From assembly GCA_023457295.1 (NCBI GenBank), contig JAEWLZ010000286.1, positions 1 to 23,219 on the forward strand: 23,219 nt of DNA, in the 5' to 3' direction. Of this stretch, positions 6,957 through 14,614 are shown piece by piece; the stretch's first letter is position 1, and every line of letters begins with the position of its first letter. A program made the position numbers and the translations under genes. Below the pieces are notes generated by a model that ran no database searches, had not been told where the DNA came from, and saw nothing but the letters and a program-made list of their open reading frames with translations. This stretch comes from Cyanobacteria bacterium OH_PDB_112. Its GTDB lineage: Bacteria; Cyanobacteriota; Vampirovibrionia; Gastranaerophilales; CAJFVJ01.

Positions 6957-6984
6957 TTTACCCTTTTTTGCATTAATGGGTAAA
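6957..6984 (-). other. Hairpin in the secF-xerD spacer
   Basis: TTTACCC (6957-6963) and GGGTAAA (6978-6984) are perfect seven-base complements around a 14-base loop. On the minus-strand RNA the only SD-like sequence before xerD (AAAAAAGGG) sits partly in this stem, 12 bases from the ATG. No T run follows, so it is not a standard terminator. Confidence 0.45.
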
Positions 6985-6991
6985 GTTTTTC

Positions 6992-7954
6992 TTAGCCTTT
7001 TTGCGTAGCTAGTTTGCTTCTGTGGTCAGCAAGAAGCATGCTTGCAAAGAAAATACTTGAATATGTTCCGATAATAATACCTAAGGCCATCGCGAGCACA
7101 AATTCTTTTGTGCTGACTCCGCCGAAGAAATATAATGCTAAAAGAGTTATTATACAAGTCAGAGAAGTGTTAATACTTCTTGCGAGAGTTTGATTTACGC
7201 TTATATTTACAATTTCGGTAAAAGATTTTTTCTTTGCCAAAAATCGATTATTTTCTCTTATTCTGTCGTAAACAACGATTGTATCATGTACGCTGAAACC
7301 TACAACCGTCAAGATTGCGGTAATAAAAAGACTGTCAATTTGGGTATTGTATAGAACCCCCATAATGGCGAAAAATCCGCAAACAAAAAGAGCGTCATGT
7401 ATAAGAGCCATAAGTGCAAAAACCGCATAGTCAAGCTGGAACCTGAGTGTAAGATATCCGACAATTCCTGCAAAAGCCAAAATAAGAGCAAAGAAAGAGT
7501 TTTTGAATAATTCTTTGCTTAATGTAGGTCCGACAGAACTGGTTTGGATCAAATCTGCTCCCCCAAAAACAGAAGCTGTTGCTTCACTGATTTTGGCAAC
7601 ATCTTTTGCTTGTGTTTTTTCATCAAGAAAAGCTGTCCTTACCGAAATTATATTTTTTATGCCTTTAACGGAAGACTTGCCTGTGCTCATTTCTTGAATC
7701 GCTGGGTTTTTAATTCCGGCTTCTTCAAGTTTGATTTTAAGCTGGTCAAGGCTTTCAGGAGTGGTTTCTTTTTGAACACTATACTGTACGATTGTTCCTC
7801 CGGTAAAATCAATACCTAGTTTTAGCGGAGCATGTGTTGTCAAAGTTAAATAAATCATTGCTACAACACCCGGTATTACAAGAATAGAAGTTATTGCAAT
7901 ACATAGCCATTTATATTTTATTACGTCAATAAAATTTCTTTTTACTTCAAACAT
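6992..7954 (-). CDS. secF: Protein translocase subunit SecF
   Basis: SecF forms, with SecD, the membrane complex that uses the proton gradient to pull proteins out of the SecYEG channel. The protein has 320 residues: a first membrane helix (about 17-36), the conserved GIDFTGG (47-53) opening the periplasmic domain, then five more helices containing the SecF-typical VGPTLSKELF, the LTVVGFSVHDTIVVYDRIREN segment and the NTSLTCIITLLALYFFGG stretch. Start ATG 7952-7954 has GAGG eight bases upstream. It lies 15 bases downstream of secD, so the two are co-transcribed. Confidence 0.95.
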   Translation of the reverse strand: MFEVKRNFIDVIKYKWLCIAITSILVIPGVVAMIYLTLTTHAPLKLGIDFTGGTIVQYSVQKETTPESLDQLKIKLEEAGIKNPAIQEMSTGKSSVKGIKNIISVRTAFLDEKTQAKDVAKISEATASVFGGADLIQTSSVGPTLSKELFKNSFFALILAFAGIVGYLTLRFQLDYAVFALMALIHDALFVCGFFAIMGVLYNTQIDSLFITAILTVVGFSVHDTIVVYDRIRENNRFLAKKKSFTEIVNISVNQTLARSINTSLTCIITLLALYFFGGVSTKEFVLAMALGIIIGTYSSIFFASMLLADHRSKLATQKG

Positions 7955-7969
7955 TATTTTATCCTCGCC

Positions 7970-9268
7970 TTAATCTAAAATGCCGTATTTTGCCTTGCGG
8001 GCAGTTGTTTCTTCAGGTTTTGCTTCTTTTTTTATTTCTTCTGCTTTTATTCCGAACCATTCAGGATTTTTCAAATCCCACGCATCAAAGAAATAATGCA
8101 TAAAGTTTTTTGTAACCGTAATCGCACTGAACATACTTATTAAAACCCCGATAGCAAGTGTAAGTGCAAAGCCTTTTACAATACTTGTTCCAAGCATATA
8201 CAAAATTGTACAGGTGATTATGGTTGTCATATTTGAGTCAAAGATACTTGTAAAGGCTCTGTCAAATCCCGCATTTATAGCAGTAAAGAGAGTACGTCCT
8301 ACCTTTAGTTCTTCTTTTGTCCTCTCGAAAATCAATATATTAGCATCTACCGCCATTCCGATACTTAGGATAAAGCCTGCAATGCCTGCAAGAGTGAGAG
8401 TAACAGGTATTATTTTAAAGATTGCGAAAGTAAACAAAGTGTATAGAACAAGGGCAATATCCGCGATAAGCCCCGGCAGTCTGTAATAGAAAAGCATGAA
8501 AATCATTACAAGTCCTATGCCGATAATGCCCGCTTTTTTGCTCTTTGCGATAGAATCCGCACCAAGAGTGGGTCCTACCGAATTTTCTTCAATTATTTTA
8601 GCCGGAATTGGTAATGCTCCTGCGTTTAGAAGGTCAACCATTTCTTTTGCTTCTTTAAATTGAAACCCGCCTTGACCTCCTGTAATTTGTGCTTTTCCTC
8701 CCAAAATAGGTTCATTTATGTATGGAGCGGACTGGAGTTCTCCGTTAAAAAATATTGCCATAGGTTTCCCGACAAGCTCTTGTGTGATTGTTGCGAATTT
8801 TTTTGTTCCTTTATCATTAAATTCGAGCATAACCTGCCATTCGCCTGTTGTAGGGTCTGAACCTACCATCGCTTTTTTAAGGTCATTTCCTGTTAGTCCC
8901 GTTGAAATCCATTTTTTATTATTATCCATTTTTCTGAAATCAAGTTCAGCGGTATCTCCAAGATATTGTTTTGCTTTTGTTGTGTCGGATATGTTTGGAA
9001 TTTCTACAATAAGACGTTTTTCACCGCTTCTTTGAACGATAGTTTCTGCTACGCCTAGAGAATTAACCCTTTTTTCTATGGCAAATTGCAAACTGTCCAT
9101 CATGTCCGGTGTAATTTGTTTTACGGTATCTGTTGTTTGAGCTTCAAGAACAAGTCTTGATCCTCCTATCAGGTCAAGACCCAGTTTTGTGGGTTTTGTC
9201 AGGATAATAAATAAGCTGAATACCACAAGCCCTATGATAAAAAGAAGCATGGTTTTGTTATTTTTCAT
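7970..9268 (-). CDS. secD: Protein translocase subunit SecD
   Basis: SecD is the larger partner of SecF in the accessory Sec translocase. The 432 residues include an N-terminal membrane helix (8-23), GLDLIGG (30-36), a periplasmic P1 region, then the SecD-typical NSVGPTLGADSIAKSKKAG and the five-helix block with AGIAGFILSIGMAVDANILIF and ERTKEELKVGRTLFTAINAGF. It is far shorter than E. coli SecD (615 residues), so the periplasmic domain is compact, as in many low-GC and cyanobacterial proteins. Start ATG 9266-9268 has AAGGAG (9276-9281) seven bases upstream. A perfect palindrome lies 26-46 bases before the start. Confidence 0.95.
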   Translation of the reverse strand: MKNNKTMLLFIIGLVVFSLFIILTKPTKLGLDLIGGSRLVLEAQTTDTVKQITPDMMDSLQFAIEKRVNSLGVAETIVQRSGEKRLIVEIPNISDTTKAKQYLGDTAELDFRKMDNNKKWISTGLTGNDLKKAMVGSDPTTGEWQVMLEFNDKGTKKFATITQELVGKPMAIFFNGELQSAPYINEPILGGKAQITGGQGGFQFKEAKEMVDLLNAGALPIPAKIIEENSVGPTLGADSIAKSKKAGIIGIGLVMIFMLFYYRLPGLIADIALVLYTLFTFAIFKIIPVTLTLAGIAGFILSIGMAVDANILIFERTKEELKVGRTLFTAINAGFDRAFTSIFDSNMTTIITCTILYMLGTSIVKGFALTLAIGVLISMFSAITVTKNFMHYFFDAWDLKNPEWFGIKAEEIKKEAKPEETTARKAKYGILD

Positions 9269-9293
9269 AAAAAAACTCCTTAAAAAAACTATT

Positions 9294-9314
9294 TTGATAA
9301 AATTATTTTATCAA
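9294..9314. repeat. Perfect 21-base palindrome upstream of secD
   Basis: TTGATAAAAT (9294-9303) and ATTTTATCAA (9305-9314) are exact reverse complements around one base. It sits 26-46 bases upstream of the secD ATG, before the Shine-Dalgarno. It looks like an operator or a leader hairpin. The outer TGATAA/TTATCA arms recall Fur-family boxes, but the spacing does not fit the usual 7-1-7 form. Confidence 0.65.
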
Positions 9315-9386
9315 GAATATATTGAAATTTTACATTAAATTTGAAAATAGCCCGATAGAGCAGGATAACAGAGTAAGCAGATAATT

Positions 9387-9424
9387 TTAAGAAAATTAAT
9401 AAATAGGCACATTAATTTTCTTAA
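9387..9424. repeat. Perfect 14-base inverted repeat in the gyrB promoter
   Basis: TTAAGAAAATTAAT (9387-9400) and ATTAATTTTCTTAA (9411-9424) are exact reverse complements with a ten-base spacer. The spacer contains the candidate gyrB -35 and the right arm ends four bases before the -10. The repeat lies upstream of the expected transcription start, so it would act as DNA (operator or cruciform) and not as an RNA hairpin for gyrB. Confidence 0.75.
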
Positions 9425-9433
9425 TGGTATAAT
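9404..9433 (+). promoter_or_regulatory. gyrB promoter
   Basis: TAGGCA (9404-9409, four of six -35 matches) is separated by 18 bases from a perfect TATAAT (9428-9433). Transcription would start near 9440, leaving a leader of about 47 bases. An AAGGAG at 9440-9445 is too far from the ATG to be its ribosome site; the nearer AGGAAAAG is weak. Confidence 0.6.
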
Positions 9434-9486
9434 TATGGTAAGGAGATTGTTCCCCAAAACATAATAGAGATAGGAAAAGAAAATAT

Positions 9487-11937
9487 ATGACAAATGCACA
9501 ATCATCATACGGCGCAGATAGTATCAGGGTTTTAGAAGGTTTAGAAGCGGTAAGGCTTCGTCCCGGAATGTATATTGGTTCAACTTCTCAAAGAGGTTTG
9601 CACCATTGTATTTATGAGATTGTCGATAATTCTGTCGATGAATCGTTGGCGGGCTATTGTAAAGAAATTCGAGTGACAGTACATCCTGATGATAGTGTCA
9701 CAATACAAGATGACGGACGCGGAATCCCTGTTGCGGTAAAAGAAGACAGCGGTAAATCTGCTCTTGAAATCGTTCATACGGTTTTGCATGCGGGCGGAAA
9801 ATTCGGCGACGGCGGATATAAAGTATCAGGCGGCTTGCATGGAGTTGGTGCATCTGTTGTAAATGCTTTGTCAGAAAAATTTATAGTAGAAGTATCTCGT
9901 GAAGGCTGGGTACACAAACAAACATATCTTAGGGGTGAACCCACAGGCCCTGTTGAAAAAACAACCCAAACAGACAAAACAGGAACAAAAACCACTTTTT
10001 ATCCCGACCCTGAGATTTTCAAAGAAACCACCGTTATTGATTGTGATGTAATTGCAAATCGCTTGCGAGAAATGGCTTTTTTGAACAAAGGTCTTAAAAT
10101 AGTTTTCATTGATAAAAAAGCGGATGCTGAAACAGAATTTTATTATGAAGGCGGCATAGGAAGCTATGTTGAATTTTTGAACAAAAACAAAACTGTTGTA
10201 TTCCCCGAACCTGTTTACATGGAAGGTGAATCTCAAGGTGTTATGGCGGAAGTGTCACTTCAGTATACGGATTCTTATACCGAGAATGTTTTGAGTTTCG
10301 CCAATAATATCAACACTCATCACGGCGGAACACACATGACGGGATTCCGTAATGCAATTACTCGTGTTCTAAATGATTATGCCCGCAAAAATAATATCTT
10401 GAAGGATAATGACACAAATTTATCCGGAGAAGATGTGAGAGAAGGTTTAACGGCTATTGTGAGCGTTAAAATTTCAGAGCCTCAGTTTGAAGGACAAACA
10501 AAAGAAAAACTGGGTAACACAGAAGCTCAAACAGCAGTTAATGACCTTATTAGGGACAAATTCCAAGAATGGCTTGAATTTAACCCAAAATACGCAAAAA
10601 CTATTATCGAAAAAACTCTTCAGGCAGCACGTGCCAGAGAAGCGGCAAGAAAAGCAAGAGAATTGACTAGAAGAAAAACTGTTCTTGAAAATTCCACTTT
10701 GCCTGGTAAGCTCGCAGACTGCTCAAACCGTGAGCCTGAAAAATGCGAAATTTATATAGTTGAGGGAGATTCTGCGGGTGGTAGTGCAAAACAGGGAAGA
10801 AACAGAATGTTTCAGGCGATTTTGCCTTTGCGCGGAAAAATTCTTAACGTAGAACGTGCAAGACTTGATAAAATGTACGGCAATAACGAAATTCAATCTA
10901 TGATACAGGCTTTCGGTATTTCGATAAGCGCAAATCCTGATGATGTTGAATTAGAAAAACTTCGTTATCATAAAATTATTATAATGACCGATGCGGATGT
11001 CGACGGAGCACACATCAGAACGCTTCTTTTAACGTTCTTTTTCCGTTATGCCCGACCTTTAATTGAAAACGGTTATGTTTATATCGCTCAACCTCCATTA
11101 TACAAAATTACTGTCGGCAAACAATCCGAGTATTTGTATGATGAAAAAGCTCTTGATAAAAAACTCAATGAACGCGGAATAAATAACCTTGTGCTTTTTG
11201 ACGGACAAAAGAAAAAATCCATCAGCGACACAGAACTAATTGAGCTTATAAATAATATGGGAGTTTATTACAAATCGTTTGAAACACCTATGTTATCAGG
11301 TATTCCTGAGGTTGTAATAAGAGGACTTGTTCGCTCTGAAATTCAGGAAGGCGATTTTGTTTTTGAAGAAACTATTACAAAAACAACGGAATATTTAAAT
11401 AATTATTTAAAAGACCACGCTGTAAATTATAATGTCGAAGCAGCACAGAATTATAAAGTAACGATAAAGCATAATACTGATGGTGCGGGATATACTATTG
11501 AGCTTGATTTGGGAGAAGAAGACAAAGAACCTGTTACTATTTCTCCTCAGCTTATAAAATCTTTTGAATATAAGCGTCTTGAGCAAGCTTATCCTAAAAT
11601 TCGTGATTTTCTTTTTGAAGAAGAGCGTGTTTTACGTTTGATTATTGACGAAAAAACAGAGTGCCCTATAAAGAATTTCGCAACATTGCAAAAGCTTGTA
11701 GAAGAACGCGGCAAAAAAGGTTTGAATATCCAACGTTTCAAAGGCTTAGGAGAAATGATGCCTCAGCAATTGTGGGAAACTACAATGGATCCTCAAAACC
11801 GTACTTTATTGCAGGTTGATATTGAAGATGCCGCAATGTGCGATAATTTGTTTGATATTTTGATGGGTGATAAAGTTGAGCCTCGTCGTGAATTTATCGA
11901 AACAAATGCTATTTATGCTACAAATATTGATGTTTAA
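9487..11937 (+). CDS. gyrB: DNA gyrase subunit B
   Basis: GyrB is the ATPase and TOPRIM subunit of gyrase, which introduces negative supercoils with GyrA. The 816-residue protein has all landmarks: RLRPGMYIG (23-31), the ATP-site YEIVDNSVDE (43-52), DDGRGIPV (75-82), AGGKFGDGGYKVSGGLHGVG (102-121), TOPRIM IVEGDSAGGSAKQGRNR (424-440) and MTDADVDGAHI (500-510), and NIQRFKGLGEMMPQQLW (747-763). Between about 550 and 735 there is an extra segment comparable to the long E. coli-type insert, absent from the roughly 640-residue Gram-positive and cyanobacterial proteins. Start ATG 9487 gives the usual N-terminus. Residues before the TOPRIM and the FKGLGEM segment argue for gyrase over ParE, though the insert does not itself decide this. 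The nucleoside transporter gene follows after 25 bases. Confidence 0.95.
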   Translation: MTNAQSSYGADSIRVLEGLEAVRLRPGMYIGSTSQRGLHHCIYEIVDNSVDESLAGYCKEIRVTVHPDDSVTIQDDGRGIPVAVKEDSGKSALEIVHTVLHAGGKFGDGGYKVSGGLHGVGASVVNALSEKFIVEVSREGWVHKQTYLRGEPTGPVEKTTQTDKTGTKTTFYPDPEIFKETTVIDCDVIANRLREMAFLNKGLKIVFIDKKADAETEFYYEGGIGSYVEFLNKNKTVVFPEPVYMEGESQGVMAEVSLQYTDSYTENVLSFANNINTHHGGTHMTGFRNAITRVLNDYARKNNILKDNDTNLSGEDVREGLTAIVSVKISEPQFEGQTKEKLGNTEAQTAVNDLIRDKFQEWLEFNPKYAKTIIEKTLQAARAREAARKARELTRRKTVLENSTLPGKLADCSNREPEKCEIYIVEGDSAGGSAKQGRNRMFQAILPLRGKILNVERARLDKMYGNNEIQSMIQAFGISISANPDDVELEKLRYHKIIIMTDADVDGAHIRTLLLTFFFRYARPLIENGYVYIAQPPLYKITVGKQSEYLYDEKALDKKLNERGINNLVLFDGQKKKSISDTELIELINNMGVYYKSFETPMLSGIPEVVIRGLVRSEIQEGDFVFEETITKTTEYLNNYLKDHAVNYNVEAAQNYKVTIKHNTDGAGYTIELDLGEEDKEPVTISPQLIKSFEYKRLEQAYPKIRDFLFEEERVLRLIIDEKTECPIKNFATLQKLVEERGKKGLNIQRFKGLGEMMPQQLWETTMDPQNRTLLQVDIEDAAMCDNLFDILMGDKVEPRREFIETNAIYATNIDV

Positions 11938-11962
11938 TATTTAATAATACGGGAGATGACCG

Positions 11963-13240
11963 ATGGATAGATTTTTCGGGGTTTTTGGCATAGTTTTTAT
12001 ACTGGGGCTTGCTTATTTGATGTCAAATAATAAAAAAGCTATTTCTGTAAAAACTGTCGTTAATGGATTACTTTTACAGTTTTTAATGGCTGTTTTTGTT
12101 TTGAAAGTACCTGTTGGTCAGATGATTTTTGAAAAAATCGGTCTTTTTATACAAAAAATCCTTGCTTTTTCTATGGAAGGAGCAAATTTTGTTTTTGGTG
12201 TTTTAACTTGTAACCCTAATCGTATGTGTGAAGTTTTTCAGTCTGATATCGGCATTTTTGCTCTTAAGCTTATTCCCGCGACTATTTTTGTAATGATTTT
12301 GATAAATGTACTTTATTATTATGGGATTATGCAGCGAATAGTGGCTGTTTTGGGCAAAGCAATGTATAAAATTATGAATGTGTCAGGCTCTGAGGCTCTT
12401 TCAAATGTTGCGAGTTCTTTTGTGGGGCAAATTCTTGCTCAAATAATGATTAAGCCTTACTTGCCAAAAATGACTCGCTCAGAAATCCTTGCTTCAATGG
12501 CAGGGAGTATGACTTGTATTGCAGGGGCGGTTATGGCTATTTATATTTCTATAGGAATACCTGCCGAGTATTTGCTTGCGGCAAGTATTATGGCGGCTCC
12601 TGGAGCTTTGGTAATATCAAAAATAGTTTATCCTGAAACTGAAGAATCTGAAACAAAAGAATCAGCTCAAATAAGTACTGAAAAAACTCATGTGAATATT
12701 CTCGATTCTATTGCTCAAGGAGCATCTGAGGGGATGCAAATTTCTATAAATGTTATTGCGATGTTGATTGCTCTTATAGCCCTTATCTCAATGATAGATT
12801 GGATATTGGGTAATTTTGGAGGATTTTTGCAAAATGCGTTACATATTAATTTGACATTTATCGGAATAGACTTGCCTCATCTTTCTTTAAAAATGATTTT
12901 AGGAAAAATCTTTTCAGTTTTTGCTTATCTTATGGGTGTTCCACTTGATCAGGCAAGTACTGTCGGTTCACTTTTGGGAACAAAATTTGCTTTTAATGAA
13001 ACCATTGCGTATTTTGATCTTGTAAAAATTCATACTTTATCTGCAAAAAGTTATGCAATAGCAGTTTTTGCTCTTTGCGGTTTTGCAAATATTACATCAG
13101 TTGCAATACAAATAGGAGCTATCGGGGAAATGGCACCGACAAGACGTAAAGATCTTGCAGAACTGGGCTTTAGAGCTCTTATTTGCGGGACTTTCGCATC
13201 ATATATTTCTGCTTGTATGGCAGGTATTTTATGCGGTTAA
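11963..13240 (+). CDS. NupC/CNT-family concentrative nucleoside transporter (variant)
   Basis: This 425-residue membrane protein belongs to the concentrative nucleoside transporter family, which imports nucleosides with protons or sodium. Visible family segments are VSGSEALSNVASSFVGQ (140-156), KPYLPKMTRSEILASMAG (164-181), the GASEGMQISINVIAMLIA gate region (253-270) and YLMGVPLDQASTVGSLLGTK with NETIAY (345-350). In most members the first helical hairpin reads GQ[ST]E[AN]; here it reads GQILAQ (155-160), so the substrate-contacting Thr/Ser and Glu are replaced by Ile and Leu while the Gln and the second-site NE remain. This may mean altered substrate or coupling. Start ATG 11963 has GGGAG eight bases upstream. 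The gene overlaps the glycosylase gene by ten bases. Confidence 0.85.
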   Translation: MDRFFGVFGIVFILGLAYLMSNNKKAISVKTVVNGLLLQFLMAVFVLKVPVGQMIFEKIGLFIQKILAFSMEGANFVFGVLTCNPNRMCEVFQSDIGIFALKLIPATIFVMILINVLYYYGIMQRIVAVLGKAMYKIMNVSGSEALSNVASSFVGQILAQIMIKPYLPKMTRSEILASMAGSMTCIAGAVMAIYISIGIPAEYLLAASIMAAPGALVISKIVYPETEESETKESAQISTEKTHVNILDSIAQGASEGMQISINVIAMLIALIALISMIDWILGNFGGFLQNALHINLTFIGIDLPHLSLKMILGKIFSVFAYLMGVPLDQASTVGSLLGTKFAFNETIAYFDLVKIHTLSAKSYAIAVFALCGFANITSVAIQIGAIGEMAPTRRKDLAELGFRALICGTFASYISACMAGILCG

Positions 13241-13761
13241 ACCGCGATTTCTTTTTGCAAGAAACGATTGTTGTAGCTCAAAGTCTTTTGGGTGCAGTTC
13301 TTTGTCGCAATATTGACGGAGAAATTAAAAAAGGCATAATTGTAGAAACTGAAGCTTATACTCAAGAAGATCCTTCCTGCCACGCTTTTCGCAGAACAAA
13401 ACGTTCCGAGACTATGTTCAAAAAAGGCGGGCTTAGTTATGTTTATTTCACTTATGGAATGCATCACTGTATGAATGTAGTTACAGAACACGAAGAACGG
13501 GGTTGTGCGGTTCTAATTCGTGCGCTTGAACCTGTCGGAAGAAATCTTGAAAATACAAACGGACCTGCCAAGCTTTGCAAACAGATGCAAATATCAAGAG
13601 AGCTTAATGAAACAGACCTTACAGAATCCGAAGTTTTGTGGATTGAAAAGGGTACTGAGCCTTCTGAAATAGTTACCTCAACTCGTATAGGTATTACACA
13701 AGCTAAAGATTATCCGTGGAGATTTTATATTAAGGATAATCTTTGGGTATCTAAAAAATAA
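13231..13761 (+). CDS. 3-methyladenine DNA glycosylase (AAG/MPG family)
   Basis: This base-excision repair enzyme removes alkylated purines such as 3-methyladenine and hypoxanthine. The 176-residue protein has the AAG fold signature: RDFFLQETIVVAQSLLGAVL, the catalytic glutamate in IVETEAYTQEDPSCHAF, YVYFTYGMHHCMNVVTE in the active-site region, AVLIRALEP, and NGPAKLCKQM. The ORF can be extended upstream to 13183, but those codons lie inside the transporter gene. ATG 13231 has CAGG six bases upstream and matches the family's usual start, giving a ten-base overlap with the transporter. Translational coupling in a gyrB-transporter-glycosylase unit is likely. Confidence 0.9.
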   Translation: MRLNRDFFLQETIVVAQSLLGAVLCRNIDGEIKKGIIVETEAYTQEDPSCHAFRRTKRSETMFKKGGLSYVYFTYGMHHCMNVVTEHEERGCAVLIRALEPVGRNLENTNGPAKLCKQMQISRELNETDLTESEVLWIEKGTEPSEIVTSTRIGITQAKDYPWRFYIKDNLWVSKK

Positions 13762-13787
13762 GGTTTTTTAAGGCTGTAAAAAACTTT
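13760..13787 (+). terminator. Weak hairpin terminator after the glycosylase gene
   Basis: GTTTTTTA (13763-13770) pairs with TAAAAAAC (13777-13784) across the loop AGGCTG; a G-T pair and two A-T pairs extend the stem to 13760 and 13787. The following T stretch is short and partly inside the stem, so termination would be weak. Confidence 0.42.
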
Positions 13788-13833
13788 TCAAAAAAAATTT
13801 AATATGGTTTAATAATAATCAAAGGGAAATAAT

Positions 13834-14613
13834 ATGAAAGTTTTAATTTTAGCAGGTGGTTTAGGAACCAGAATATCTGAAGAAACGGACTTGAAGCCGA
13901 AACCTATGGTAGAAATCGGCGGTCGCCCGATTCTTTGGCATATTATGAAAATTTATTCTCATTACGGATTTAATGATTTTATTGTTTTGACCGGTTATAA
14001 ATCACATATTATTAAAGATTATTTTATAAATTATTATACTCGTTATTCTGATATTACAGTTGATTTGAATAATAATTCCGTTGAAATACACAAACAGAGA
14101 AATGAACCTTGGAAAGTAACTATGCTTTATACCGGTAAGGATACTGCCACAGGTGGAAGAATAAAAAAGGCTCAAGAATATTTGGGAAACCAACCTTTTA
14201 TGCTTACATACGGTGACGGGGTTGCGGATGTTAATATTCAAGAATTGATTGAATATCATAAAAAATCAAATAAAATAGCTACATTAACTGCTGTTCAACC
14301 ATCAGGACGATTTGGTGCTTTAGGAATAGAAGACAATAATAATATTACTTCTTTTAATGAAAAACCAAAAGGTGATGGAGCTTGGATTAATGGCGGATTT
14401 TTTGTTCTTGATCCTCAGATTTTTAATTATATTCAAGATAATAACGATAATGTTATTTGGGAGAGAGAGCCTCTTGAAAATCTTGCAAAAGATAATCAAA
14501 TAAATGCCTATAAACATAGAGGTTTTTGGAAACCTATGGACACTATGCGGGATAAATTGGAGTTAACTGATATGTGGATGAAAGGCAAGGCTCCTTGGAA
14601 AGTTTGGAATTAA
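13834..14613 (+). CDS. rfbF: Glucose-1-phosphate cytidylyltransferase
   Basis: RfbF makes CDP-glucose from glucose-1-phosphate and CTP, the first step toward CDP-3,6-dideoxyhexoses of O-antigens. The 259 residues show the nucleotidyltransferase signature LILAGGLGTRISEETDLKPK, with GGLGTR at 8-13 and the KPKPMVEIGGRPILWHIM stretch after it. Other family signs are FIVLTGYKSHIIKDYF, YTGKDTATGGRIKKA, LTYGDGVADVNI and the end GFWKPMDTMRDK. Start ATG 13834 has AAAGGGA seven bases upstream. It opens a tightly packed run; rfbG begins one base after its stop. Confidence 0.95.
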   Translation: MKVLILAGGLGTRISEETDLKPKPMVEIGGRPILWHIMKIYSHYGFNDFIVLTGYKSHIIKDYFINYYTRYSDITVDLNNNSVEIHKQRNEPWKVTMLYTGKDTATGGRIKKAQEYLGNQPFMLTYGDGVADVNIQELIEYHKKSNKIATLTAVQPSGRFGALGIEDNNNITSFNEKPKGDGAWINGGFFVLDPQIFNYIQDNNDNVIWEREPLENLAKDNQINAYKHRGFWKPMDTMRDKLELTDMWMKGKAPWKVWN

Positions 14614-14614
14614 A

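Noticed and set aside
9439..9466. Leader peptide after AAGGAG in the gyrB leader
   Set aside because: The TTG is too close to the Shine-Dalgarno and the frame stops after five codons.
9871..10236. Minus-strand ORF of 121 codons inside gyrB
   Set aside because: It is antisense to a highly conserved gyrase domain and shows no features of its own.
13183..13230. Upstream start for the DNA glycosylase
   Set aside because: The extra residues do not match the family and lie inside the transporter gene; ATG 13231 fits better.
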